Shown: positions 24,312 to 33,098 of the stretch, one piece after another
Position numbering within the stretch: position 1 is the first letter of the stretch
Layout of the letters: every line of letters begins with the position of its first letter
Assembly (NCBI GenBank): GCA_033065855.1
Contig: JAVXUO010002345.1
Location: 434,001-498,000 of the forward strand
DNA length: 64,000 nucleotides
Source: Escallonia rubra
Taxonomy: Eukaryota > Streptophyta > Magnoliopsida > Escalloniales > Escalloniaceae
Reading direction: 5' to 3'
Program-made: the position numbers and the translations under genes
The notes under the pieces: generated by a model
What the model was told of the DNA's origin: nothing
What the model saw: the letters and a program-made list of their open reading frames with translations, nothing else
The model's database searches: none

Positions 24312-26834
24312 ATGGGCATTGAAAGGATATATAAACTGAGGGTCCACTACTGTAACATTGTTGATAGCATAGCTGATGTGGATCCTGACAGATACAACTA
24401 TATGGATCTGCTTACCGATGTAAATGATCTTATGTTGAAAGACCTCCCCTCTAGTTTAGGTATAGTTATTGCCCTATACTATACTTTGCCTGGAACTCAT
24501 GTCAGGGAAGAAATAACATCTGATAGGTCCTTACTTGACATGTTTGCGCTGTATGAGAATTCAGAGGAGATTCATGTGTTCTTAGAAACTGTTGGGGTAG
24601 AACCTACAGTAGTTAGTTATCCAGAACCAAATGTAGAGGCAGCTAGAAATGACAGTAGACCTGGGACTAGTAGGGCACCTGAGAGTGAGAGTGAAGATGG
24701 CAGTGATGAGGAGTTGCACCACACTAGTGATGATTCTGATTCTGAGGATAATGATTGGGAATTAAGGGAAGAATTAAGTGAGACTGATGAAGAGGAAAGT
24801 GATGAAAGTGATGAAGAGCCTGTGACAGAGGATGATCAATTAAGTGAACATGAATTGTCCAACTGTGATGATGAAGATGAAAATCCTATGTACAAGAGTG
24901 ATGATAACTTGGATGTTGAAGCAGTAAATGTAGACAAATATATGAGGGGAGAGCTATTTGAACATAGGCCAGGTGAAACTATTCAACTGTACAAGGGTTT
25001 GTTGTTTGAAGATGTCAATCATTTTAGGAATACTCTGAGAGATTATTGTATTCAGACTGGGTTTAAGCTGGTCAGAGATAGGAATGAAAAGAACAGGGTT
25101 GCTGCCCACTGTGGCAATCCTGGATGTAGTTGGAGGATATTTGCATCACCTATTTCTGATGGGAAAACTTACAAAATCAAGAGCTTAGGTCCTAAACATT
25201 CTTGTGTAATGGGCATTTCTAACAAGGAGGCCAATTCCACTTGGATTGCACAGAAGCTACTTGGGCACATTAGGGGAAATCCTGATATTACCATAAATGG
25301 GCTGCAAGAGCTTTTGCTAGAAAACTATGGTGTAGAGGCCCATGGAATGCAGTTGTACAGGGCAAAAAAGAAGGCACTAGAAAAGATTGAGGGGTCTCAT
25401 GCTGAGTCATATAAGAAGCTGTGGATGTATGGGCATGAGGTGATGAAGACTAACCCTGGGAGCTTGTTCAAGCTTGAAACTCAAAGAGTTCAACCTAACC
25501 TGGATTTGCCTCACTTCCATAGTCTGTTCTTTTCATTTGCAGCTGTGCAAAATGGCTTTAAGGATGGTTGTAGGCCATTTCTTGCAGTTGATGGATGCCA
25601 TCTTAAAGGGCCTTATGGAGGTGTATTATTGTCTGCTGTGGGCTTAGATGGGAACAATGGGTTATTCCCTATGGGATTTGCTGTTGTTGAGAGTGAGAAC
25701 ACACAGAGTTTGAGGTTTTTCCTACATCACCTTTATACCATCATAGGTGATGGTCCTGATCCAAAGCCATGGGTGATCATGTCTGATGGACAAAAGGGTA
25801 TTGAGATTGCCCTAGCAGACATTATACCACATGCAACTCATAGAAGGTGTTGTAGGCATCTTTTCTGTAATTTTAGGTCTAGATACCCTGGCATGAAGCT
25901 TAAAAGCTATTTTTGGTCTGCTGCCAAGGCATACAATGTGGATGACTTTAAGCTAGCTATGAGACAGATGGAAGACTTGTCACTAGAAGCAGCTGAATGG
26001 TTAAAAGGTCATAAAGTAGAGAGCTGGGCTAGGTATACATTTGACCCTGCTGTTAAGAATGACCAGGTAACCAGTAATATGGTGGAGTCCTTCAATAACT
26101 GGCTAGGGAAATTGAGGGGAAAACCTGTGCTATCCATGATTGATCACATTAGAACTAGGCTGATGGTAAAGGTACATGAAAGGTTTAAAAAGGCTGCTTC
26201 TTGGGAAGAAGTAGTAACTCCAAGGATAATGAAAAAATGCAAACTGGCAGTTGCTGAATCTAGATGCTGTAAAATAGTCATGGGTTCTGGGGGTACAGAG
26301 TTTGAGGTATCTGACCTTGGAAAGGTGCATGTTGTGAACTTAGTGAGGAGAAGTTGTTGTTGTAGGGTTTGGGATCTTACAGGCATACCTTGCAAGCATG
26401 CAGCAGCATGCATCAACACTAGGAGATTGGATGTGGTTGAGTTTGTGGATAGGTGCTACAGCAGGGATACTTATTTGAAAGCTTATGGTCATGTTATGCA
26501 CCCACTGCATGATGAGACCCACTGGAGGCCAGCTCCAGGGGATCCTTTGCAACCTCCCCCTTTTAGGAGGTTGCCTAGAAGACTAAGAAAGGAAAGGAAG
26601 AGGGCAGCAGATGAACCTGCTAGGGAAGGAAAAAGGTCATGCACTCTAAAGTGTGGAAATTATAAGCAATTTGGGCATAATAAAAGGACCTGCCAACGGG
26701 CACCAGTGGGAAGCAATAGAAATGCCAATGTTGCAAGACCAGTGAGGGGGGGGGGGGCAGTCAAGGTAGGGGCAATCAAGGCAGAGGCAGTGAAGCTGGG
26801 TGCAGTCAGATTGGGTGCAGCCAAGTTAGCATGA
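24312..26834 (+). CDS. MULE transposase (MURA/MuDR type)
   Basis: This enzyme cuts and joins the MULE ends in the nucleus. I chose ATG 24312 because it directly follows a TACTACAG splice-acceptor-like site; the open frame starts four codons earlier without an ATG. The 840 residues contain an N-terminal PB1-like MuDR domain (1-90) and a strongly acidic Ser/Asp/Glu stretch (about 130-210). Next is the MuDR DNA-binding domain (about 225-297) and the MULE DDE domain: D427 in AVDGCHL, D492 in MSDGQKG, a CRH pair near 515, and E592 in MVESFNNW. A SWIM finger (CCCRVWDLTGIPCKHAA, about 681-697) and a CCHC knuckle (about 778-795) follow. In the knuckle the second Cys is Tyr (CGNYKQFGHNKRTC, codon TAT). 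A 12-G run at 26746-26757 precedes an odd Ala/Val/Lys tail. In the neighbouring frame the tail reads GSQGRGNQGRGSEAG and runs to a GT (26843)…AG (26931) intron and TGA at 26976. The G-run has therefore probably shifted phase. Confidence 0.93.
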   Translation: MGIERIYKLRVHYCNIVDSIADVDPDRYNYMDLLTDVNDLMLKDLPSSLGIVIALYYTLPGTHVREEITSDRSLLDMFALYENSEEIHVFLETVGVEPTVVSYPEPNVEAARNDSRPGTSRAPESESEDGSDEELHHTSDDSDSEDNDWELREELSETDEEESDESDEEPVTEDDQLSEHELSNCDDEDENPMYKSDDNLDVEAVNVDKYMRGELFEHRPGETIQLYKGLLFEDVNHFRNTLRDYCIQTGFKLVRDRNEKNRVAAHCGNPGCSWRIFASPISDGKTYKIKSLGPKHSCVMGISNKEANSTWIAQKLLGHIRGNPDITINGLQELLLENYGVEAHGMQLYRAKKKALEKIEGSHAESYKKLWMYGHEVMKTNPGSLFKLETQRVQPNLDLPHFHSLFFSFAAVQNGFKDGCRPFLAVDGCHLKGPYGGVLLSAVGLDGNNGLFPMGFAVVESENTQSLRFFLHHLYTIIGDGPDPKPWVIMSDGQKGIEIALADIIPHATHRRCCRHLFCNFRSRYPGMKLKSYFWSAAKAYNVDDFKLAMRQMEDLSLEAAEWLKGHKVESWARYTFDPAVKNDQVTSNMVESFNNWLGKLRGKPVLSMIDHIRTRLMVKVHERFKKAASWEEVVTPRIMKKCKLAVAESRCCKIVMGSGGTEFEVSDLGKVHVVNLVRRSCCCRVWDLTGIPCKHAAACINTRRLDVVEFVDRCYSRDTYLKAYGHVMHPLHDETHWRPAPGDPLQPPPFRRLPRRLRKERKRAADEPAREGKRSCTLKCGNYKQFGHNKRTCQRAPVGSNRNANVARPVRGGGAVKVGAIKAEAVKLGAVRLGAAKLA

Positions 26835-26842
26835 ATGAGCAG

Positions 26843-26976
26843 GTAACCACTGATTTCTTTAACTTGTTTTTCAGACTTTAACTTATTATTGTTTTCCTCA
26901 AGTTTTCCCAATCTATTTTTTTTTTTAACAGGGAGGACCTGAGGTGGTGACTCAAACCCAGGAGTCACAGCCTTGA
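26843..26976 (+). other. Probable last intron and exon of the transposase gene
   Basis: GTAACC at 26843 and a pyrimidine-rich TTTTTTAACAG ending at 26931 form a good plant intron of 89 nt. Joined to the alternative frame after the G-run, the next exon (26932-26976) reads GGPEVVTQTQESQP and then TGA. The fit of frame, splice sites and hydrophilic composition supports it as the original C-terminus. Confidence 0.6.
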
Positions 26977-27007
26977 AGCTGCAGAGAAGGGTGAGGGTAT
27001 TTGTAGA

Positions 27008-27240
27008 TATGAAATGACTTTTGTGAAGCTGTGAATGAAGATTCTTTTGTGAAGCTAGTTGAAGACAGATTGAAGATTATTTTGTGAAGCTGTGAATGAT
27101 GATTATTTTTGTGAAGCTAGTTGAAGATAGATTGAAGATTATTTTGTGAAGCTAACTGAAGATATTGTGAAGATTATTTTGCGAAGCTGAATGAAGAAAT
27201 TGTGAATACCTTGTGACTGCATACAAGTTTTTGAAGTTGA
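27008..27240 (+). repeat. Imperfect tandem repeats after the transposase
   Basis: Repeats of 'gaagctgtgaatgaagattattttgtgaagctagttgaagatagatt', with a period of about 30-60 bp, make four to five copies. They probably lie in the 3' untranslated region of the transposase transcript. Confidence 0.65.
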
Positions 27241-28048
27241 AGTCCAAGGAATATGTTAGCTTTAGGTCCCAAATATGTGACAGACAATGTGTACACTTTT
27301 TAAAGTTTAGGTTACAGTCAACACATGCACAAGTTTGGATTATGTAAGCTTAGATCTTGGGGATGATGTAAACTGTCTATTTTTGGATAATGAAACCATG
27401 GTTGTATTAAATCTCAGTGCTTTTTGTAATTTACCAATTAGTTTGTGGGCACATTGCAGTTTGGTGCAATGTGTTTGTGTATTTGATTTGTTGCACTTGG
27501 TTGTCTTCATTTGGTCTGTTGCATTGAGTTTATGCAGTGTGTTGCAATACAGCAGTGGGTTGCACTGTGTTGGTGCATACTGCTGTGGTGGTGCATTTTG
27601 TTTATGGAGTTGGTTGCAATATGTTGGTGATACCCTGGCATGATTTGGGTGTAGTTTGTTTGTTCACTAGTTTTGAGCAGGGTCACTCCAATTCAACAAT
27701 TCAGCAGTTTGTTTATTCACATGATTTGGTGATACCCTGGCATGATTTGGTTGCAATATGTTGATCATGTCCTGATTTGCTGATTTGCATCATATTCATC
27801 CACAGCATGTCATGTCATGCGCAAAAATAGTTACTTTTCAAATTACACAGAACTCCCATGAGGTTTGCATTAATTACACTGAGCTCCAATTACGAAAAAG
27901 ATCAGAGAAGGCCATACAGAGAAAAACCTAGAACATCACATTCATTCACCTTCTTCATACAAAGTCATTACAAAATATTACAAAAGAGCTCTGGAAAGGA
28001 AAATGAAGCCCACATTACTTGCAGTACATAAACACACACCCAAATTCC
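27241..28048. other. MULE spacer between the two genes
   Basis: The spacer is rich in TTGCA/TGTTG words. A 20-bp phrase, GATACCCTGGCATGATTTGG, occurs at 27629 and 27731. At 27838-27890 the sequence AATTACACAGAACTCCCATG plus AGGTTTGCATTAATTACACT resembles the TIR core (CCCTGAGGTTTTACATAATT). The two genes converge here, so both polyadenylation sites should lie in this spacer. Confidence 0.5.
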
Positions 28049-28471
28049 TCATTTGCGGACAACAAAAAACATCACCATAATACACATCCATGAGGAAATT
28101 AGAGAAATAATAACCAACAACTTCACCATTGTCTGATTAGCTTCAATCAACTGTAATTTTTGACCGGTTACAACTCCATTTCCATCAAAAGAGTGCATCT
28201 TTGCCTCTTCATTGATCTCGGGCCTTTGAATCTCGTCAGAAAACTCAGATGAACATTTCATTAACCTTCCACTTGGCTTCATTGTTGCTCTATCAGGTGT
28301 GCACCAAGTGAACATTTTACATCCACCACTTGCACAAGAGAAGAACAACTTACCTTTACTTGGCTTCTCATCAGATTCAACAATCCTCAAGTTTGCCCTC
28401 TTTCTACACCAACAATTCTTGTACCTAAACCTTAGATCCAACCACTCTTCATTACTTTCTGACCAAGACAT
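28049..28471 (-). CDS. GRF zinc-finger protein with C-terminal membrane segment (second MULE gene)
   Basis: This 140-residue frame starts at a true ATG (28471). Residues 20-57 form a GRF-type zinc finger: CWCRKRANLRIV, then KGKLFFSCASGGC, then FTWCTPD. These give the four metal ligands and the central 'F-F-x-C' typical of the family, with Lys-Gly-Lys in place of the usual Gly-Arg-Arg. The C-terminus (about 114-138, LLVIISLISSWMCIMVMFFVV) is one hydrophobic helix ending in RK. GRF fingers bind nucleic acid in other proteins. Small GRF-plus-helix proteins are widespread and uncharacterised in plants. Here the gene lies inside the MULE, converging on the transposase and about 270 bp from the right TIR. 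It may be a second transposon protein, a position comparable to mudrB in maize MuDR, or a captured host gene. Its function is unknown. Confidence 0.8.
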   Translation of the reverse strand: MSWSESNEEWLDLRFRYKNCWCRKRANLRIVESDEKPSKGKLFFSCASGGCKMFTWCTPDRATMKPSGRLMKCSSEFSDEIQRPEINEEAKMHSFDGNGVVTGQKLQLIEANQTMVKLLVIISLISSWMCIMVMFFVVRK

Positions 28472-28742
28472 TGTTACCCTTTAAATTGATGGGTCTGATT
28501 TTACTTTAGGGATAAAAGGGCATGAGCAGAAAGTGGAGGAAGGGAAGAACCTGCTGTGGAGTTGGCTGAAATTATGTAAAAACCCACATTACAAGAAGAT
28601 CACACAAGGGAGTAAAGGACAAAGAGGGGGTATTTTGGGTATGAAAATTGCATAAAAGTGTGTGTCAGGGAATCTCCTCACGGAGTTGGACGGCCCGTTA
28701 AATCTGTGTAATTGAGTGTAATGCGGGTACAAACCTCAGGGG
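28472..28742 (-). promoter_or_regulatory. Leader and promoter region of the GRF gene
   Basis: Between the GRF ATG and the right TIR, the minus strand carries a partial second copy of the TIR core. CCCCTGAGGTTTGTACCCGC followed by ATTACACTCAA lies at about 28705-28742, directly inside the TIR. Doubled TIR cores could be extra transposase binding sites or promoter elements. No clear TATA box was identified. Confidence 0.4.
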
Positions 28743-28820
28743 GCGGAGTGTAATTTTTAAAGATAGCGGTAGTTGAGTGTAATTATGTAAAACCTCAGGG
28801 GGTTTTAGTGTAATTTACCC
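28743..28820 (-). repeat. MULE right terminal inverted repeat
   Basis: This is the 78-bp inverted copy of 22989-23066, ending GTGTAATTTACCC and followed by the TTATTGTTA target duplication. Confidence 0.95.
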
Positions 28821-28867
28821 TTATTGTTAATAAATTGTCCCGTGCTTGGCACAGGATTCTGGGCTAG

Positions 28868-29167
28868 TACAAGTTAAATATAATATTCTACAGGGAAATA
28901 TCAACCTTTTGCTGAATTTAAACTCCAACTAACGTAGTAAACTACTATTCAAAGCCTTGAACATTCTGCTATGAAAGCAAACTACCAAGCGATTGATCCA
29001 CAATAGACACATCTATAATATTAATGCCTTCCTTGCCTAGGTGGCATCATAACCGAAGGCTTAGTCTAGTAATCCTTTATTGCATGAAAAGTATGTTGGT
29101 GTTCCTATTCCCGGAGATACTCGAAATCTTCTTTTAGTTTTAACAAAAATGAAAAAATTATTACTTA
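28868..29167. other. Intergenic, nothing recognised
   Basis: This is the stretch right of the Helitron end, with no coding potential. Confidence 0.4.
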
Positions 29168-29200
29168 CTAGTTTTGATCCCGCGCGTTACACACGAGAAC
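29168..29200 (-). mobile_element. Helitron-like 3' end, minus strand
   Basis: On the minus strand a GC-rich imperfect hairpin (CGTGTGTAACGCGCGGG) is followed by ATCAAAA, CTAG and T, which is the Helitron 3' layout. The element would extend to higher coordinates. No convincing 5' TC end was found before 30000, so it is probably incomplete. Confidence 0.45.
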
Positions 29201-29812
29201 AACAACTATCAAATTACTTATTGAGATATCTTGTATTTATATGCTTAATAAGAATTACAAAATTGATAGTGACAATAAGATAATCAAAATTTTATTTTTA
29301 ACTTTAAAGGAAGTTCTCCTACCAATTTTATCGTTAGAAATGAACAATTGGGTAATAATTGTTCATTTTTAGTGAAAAATAAAGATGAAAAATAGTATAT
29401 AAAATAATAAAAATAGTCTCTCCTAACTAATAACAATTGCAGTGATAATACTAACAACAATAATCCGTGTGTTGAGGTTGTATTACTCAAGACCACCAAA
29501 AAAAGAGTAAGAGTACATAATAAATGATTGAAAAAAAAGGAGCATAAACTATATATAAAATTTGCAATTCAACAAAAGGAAGGAGATTACGGTAGTTTAA
29601 GAGAAAAACTGATGAAGAATATTGTGTTTTCCTAAACAACAAAAAAAATTAAGATTAAAAAGGAATATATAGAGAATTACTTTTGTCAAAATCTAGGAAT
29701 TAATGGAATTGTAAAGATATAAATAAATTTTTTTAGTAGAGTATGTTGACATAGAAGAGAGAAATTTAAAATCGATATAATTGGTTGAATTCCAAATGGA
29801 GAGAAGGAATTC

Positions 29813-29818
<6 letters not shown>
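29201..29818. other. AT-rich stretch, no gene
   Basis: This is probably the interior of the Helitron-like fragment. The frames here translate to Lys/Asn/Ile-biased or hydrophobic strings without homology. Confidence 0.4.

Positions 29819-29851
<33 letters not shown>
29819..29851. repeat. (GA)n microsatellite
   Basis: Uninterrupted GA dinucleotides, about 16 units. Confidence 0.95.
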
Positions 29852-29854
<3 letters not shown>

Positions 29855-29991
29855 GAATGAATTCAAATCATTATTAAAAAGGTAAGAAAATTTAAAAATT
29901 TTTAAAATTTTAAAATAGGAAAGTCTATATAGCGAACGACGAAAGTGTCCAAGTGTGCGATGACTAGATAACATTCTCTTAGCTTCGGCTT

Positions 29992-29993
<2 letters not shown>

Positions 29994-30029
<36 letters not shown>
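29994..30029. repeat. (TA)n microsatellite
   Basis: Uninterrupted TA dinucleotides, about 17 units, adjoining the left edge of the next TIR element. Confidence 0.95.
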
Positions 30030-30033
<4 letters not shown>

Positions 30034-30042
30034 AGAGAATAT

Positions 30043-30120
30043 AAGGCTAGCCTTACGCAACTTACGTGAGACTAGCGACTAAAACGACGTAATTTTGGTC
30101 AAATAAACATAAGCAATCTA

Positions 30121-30154
<34 letters not shown>

Positions 30155-31003
30155 CCCCCCCCCCCTTCCCGTTCCCGTTCCCGTTCCCCCTGTATTCCTC
30201 TCCTCCTTGTCTCTCAGTCGAAGGCAGGCTGGCCGTAGCAACCCACTGCCGCCGTCACACCTACCATCCCTACCATAAATCACCCATCTTCCTGCCACAA
30301 CAGTGTACACCACCAACCCCATAGACGATCAACACAGCTTCCATCGTCACAACCACCGTAGACTACCCATCTTCCATTGCCCACCGCCGTAGACCACCAG
30401 CCTTCCATCGCCGGCCGCCGTAAACAGCCATTCCTACCTCAAACGGTCTCCAACGTCCATTACCTTACAAGCTTTGCGACTGTTTGTCAAAATTCGGCCA
30501 CCATCACAAGTCACCGCCGCCACCATCAGACCCACCATCTCTAATGCAGGCAACCACCACCATCACACCGTCAAAATCCGGTCACCGTCACAAGTCGCAG
30601 TAACCAATCACCGTCACAATCTTAGATTTTAAAAATTGAAAAGCTGATTTCTTAATTTTGAATTGAATTTTCATAGATGATAGTCTTCACTGAATTTCTT
30701 AAATTAGGGATCTTCGAATTGGGATTCTTGTTTCAAACTAATTATGGCAGACTGGTGGAGGAAAATGGGTGGCCTTGATAGTTGTGTGTTATCGACGGTG
30801 GAAATGGAAGGTCGCCGGCGACAAAGGCTGACCGACGCTGTGACAGAGATTTGACATGTGTAGGGGAGAAAGAGAAAAAGAGTTATTAGGGAGGAGGAAG
30901 AAAACAGAAAAAGAAGAACTAAATTTTTTTTTTTTTTTTTTTTTTTTGTAAAACTACGTCGTTTTAGTCGCTAGCCTCATACAAGTTGCGTGAGACTAGC
31001 CTA
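30043..31003. mobile_element. Non-autonomous TIR DNA transposon
   Basis: Inverted ends of about 54 bp (30043-30096 and 30950-31003) share GGCTAG, ACGCAACTT, GCTAGCGACTAAAACGACGT and the following T-run, with roughly 85% agreement by eye. The interior carries (CT)n and C tracts (30118-30165), degenerate 'ccgccgtagaccaccatcttcc' phrases (30230-30600) and a poly-T of about 25 (30923-30947). It encodes no transposase. I could not see a clear target duplication, so the superfamily is open. Confidence 0.65.
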
Positions 31004-31283
31004 TGGCCTTAATCGTATCCTTGTTGATTACAATGCCCCTTTTGTGCACTAGAAATCCTTGAAAAGTCTACGTGAAAACTCCAAAAGCACACTTCAATGA
31101 ATTTATTTTAAAGGCACGTCGTCTCCTTCTTTGGAAAGCAACGTATTCTAAATGATGTGAGTGCATTTCTTGATAATCTGATTTAACCATTACATTATCC
31201 TCTATAATTTTCTAATTATGCCACGCAAAATCAAATTCATTGGCCTTTGATATGTTGTTATAGTATTTTTAAATCAAAAGGCA
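31004..31283. other. Intergenic, nothing recognised
   Basis: Short AT-rich spacer. Confidence 0.4.
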
Positions 31284-31404
31284 TTATAACGTATTCGAAG
31301 ATTCCAATTGATCCGAGGCATCTATATGCAGTTTTGGGTACAAGTTGTACCCAAAACTGCATATAGATGCCCCGGATCAATTGGAATCTTCCAATACGTT
31401 ATAA
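31284..31404. repeat. Near-perfect foldback (two 60-bp arms, 1-nt spacer)
   Basis: Arm 31284-31343 and arm 31345-31404 are reverse complements with only two mismatches, meeting at a single G (31344). The arm reads TTATAACGTATT at its outer end and TTTTGGGTACAA at the centre. A transcript would form a long, almost unbroken hairpin; the DNA could extrude a cruciform. Confidence 0.95.
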
Positions 31405-31419
31405 AAACTTTTTATGACC

Positions 31420-32560
31420 AGTATTTCATCCGTAAATGACATTATAGCATAATTAAGAGTAGCAGTATTTAAATTCTTAAAGTCTATCCAAACTCTCAAT
31501 TTTTCAGTTGTCATTGATACAGGCACATTATGTAACCATTCAAGATGCATGCTAGTTCTGATAAACTTTTTCTTGCAGCAGCCTTTCTGTTTTTTTTCTT
31601 TTTTTCAGTAACCAACAAAGTGACCTCAACTGACATCTTCCTTGGTGTCAGCATAAAAGGTTTAAAACCCTCATTGGTTGGAAATTTATGTTCCACCAAT
31701 TTCCTGTTTAAACCTAACCTATCGTCATAACTCCAAACAAAACAATCCTTAAAATTTACTACCAATCCTTAAATATTTCTACCAAATCAATCACTTGACT
31801 TTGAACTGTGTCATCAAGGCAAGTACTAACAATAATAGGTCATTAATCAGCCTCAAAGACTAAGTTTACTTCTAGCAAAGGATCTTGAACCTCTGTTCTC
31901 AGGTCATTAAACTTTGGTGGAGCTAATTTCAACTCTTCTAAACAAATTCTCACTGACTTAAGTGGACTATTCCCTTACGCATTTGGCCCAATCGACAGCT
32001 GATAACTTTTTTACTCTATTTTTTACTGCACTAACAACTTAGGAAGAGTAGCAGTTATAGCAGTTTAGCCTAATTTCCTTTTTTCTTCACTTATTCCTAA
32101 TTTTTCGTTCTTTCCCGCAAAGAAAACATCTTTGGTTGCAACCAATATATCCAAGTCAGAATGTTTTTCAACAAATTTTTAACTCATTCCTTCATCAGGA
32201 GCAAAAAGCAGTTGGTTTGTAGAATTGTTTAGATGGTTTAGACCCATTCCAATTAGATCATACTACTATTTATCTTTGTACAGTTGTTCTTCATCAACTA
32301 CACTCTTTAACCAGCTATAGATATGATCACAACCAATCCCCTCGCAGCAGACAACTTCCAAAGGTCTCATTTCCTGTTGGTAGAATTGTGCTTCAACACA
32401 ATTAGATTTTGTAACAAATAGTTTATCATTTGCCCGCACCTGTTCTGAAACCTTACGTCCATCGGCTTCTTCTATCCAAAAGTTTAACACTTGATGGAGG
32501 GAATAGACACAACCATTCACATGCATCCAGACTGTTCCTAATAGTCGTTAACATACAAAG
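31420..32560 (-). mobile_element. Ty3/gypsy fragment (Tat/Athila-like), fossil, minus strand
   Basis: Read on the minus strand, it shows LHQVLNFW and ADGRKVSEQVRANDKLFV segments (32520-32380), of the kind found before the reverse transcriptase in this lineage. FVWSYDDRLGLNRKLVEHKF then ends the linker (about 31735-31670), followed by an RT start with EWLHNVPV and LRVWIDFKNLN (about 31545-31470). No LTRs are seen. It is heavily worn, with many breaks. Confidence 0.75.
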
Positions 32561-32642
32561 GAGACATCTTGAATTATCTTTCCTACAGTCAACTCAACTT
32601 GTAACACTTTTTTCATGTCGTAATCCCCCCCAACAAGGTTAC

Positions 32643-33098
32643 TGTTAATAAATTGGGTCAATGGACCCATTATCTGCCCACTAACAAATAATGTGTATTT
32701 GTTAGTCTGGATAATTACAGTTAATTGGAGGATATTTATCTCCTAAGTGTTTGAGGTAAATACATCTTTATCTCTTAAGAGTTTGAGGTAAAGTCAGTCT
32801 CTAATTATATCTTTATATAAAGGCTAGAGATATCCCAATAAATCAGAAGTCATAGCAATAAGTCACAAGACAGTCCCTCTCTCTATAGCACTCTCTCTAG
32901 AGCAATCACCAAGCTGTAGGATTTGGTTTGTGGACGAAGAACTCGACTCTAATAGCTGTTTTCATACCTACGATAAACATCAAGCGTGTTGGAGGCTCGT
33001 AACAACAAGGATCCAGCATCAGAAAATTCGGAGACTTCGTACGGTATGTTTCCGAACCCATTACGTTATGTGGTAAGTGCATTAATCGTTATTCAACA
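32643..33098 (+). repeat. Left LTR of the second copia element
   Basis: The LTR is 456 bp. It contains TATATAAAGGCTAGAG near 32812-32827, a plausible TATA box. The GTTAC just outside would be the left target-duplication copy. Confidence 0.88.

Larger units (their letters stand above)
22989..28820 (+). mobile_element. Complete Mutator-like element (MULE) with two genes
   Basis: The 78-bp terminal inverted repeats at 22989-23066 and 28743-28820 are identical by inspection; both begin GGGTAAATTACACTAAAACC. The flanking 9 bp is TTATTGTTA on both sides (22980-22988 and 28821-28829), the target-duplication length typical of Mutator. Inside are a plus-strand MURA-type transposase (24312-26834, with a likely further spliced end) and a minus-strand GRF-zinc-finger gene (28471-28049). 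Identical TIRs and an unworn duplication point to a recent insertion. It sits within a Helitron. Confidence 0.93.
20618..28867 (+). mobile_element. Probable non-autonomous Helitron, split by a MULE
   Basis: The 5' end reads TCTATATAATATATAATAAG directly after an A. The 3' end reads CTAG directly before a T (28864-28867), and 8 nt upstream lies the imperfect hairpin CCCGTGCTTGGCACAGG (28839-28855). A TC start, a CTRR end, a short 3' hairpin and insertion between A and T with no duplication are the Helitron hallmarks. Without the MULE and its duplicated 9 bp the element is about 2.4 kb and very AT-rich. It encodes no helicase, so it would depend on a partner in trans. Confidence 0.6.

Noticed and set aside
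29924-29960. Second Helitron 5' end (TCTATATAGCGAACGACGAAAG)
   Set aside because: It resembles the start at 20618, but the preceding base is G rather than A and no downstream CTRR hairpin end was found.
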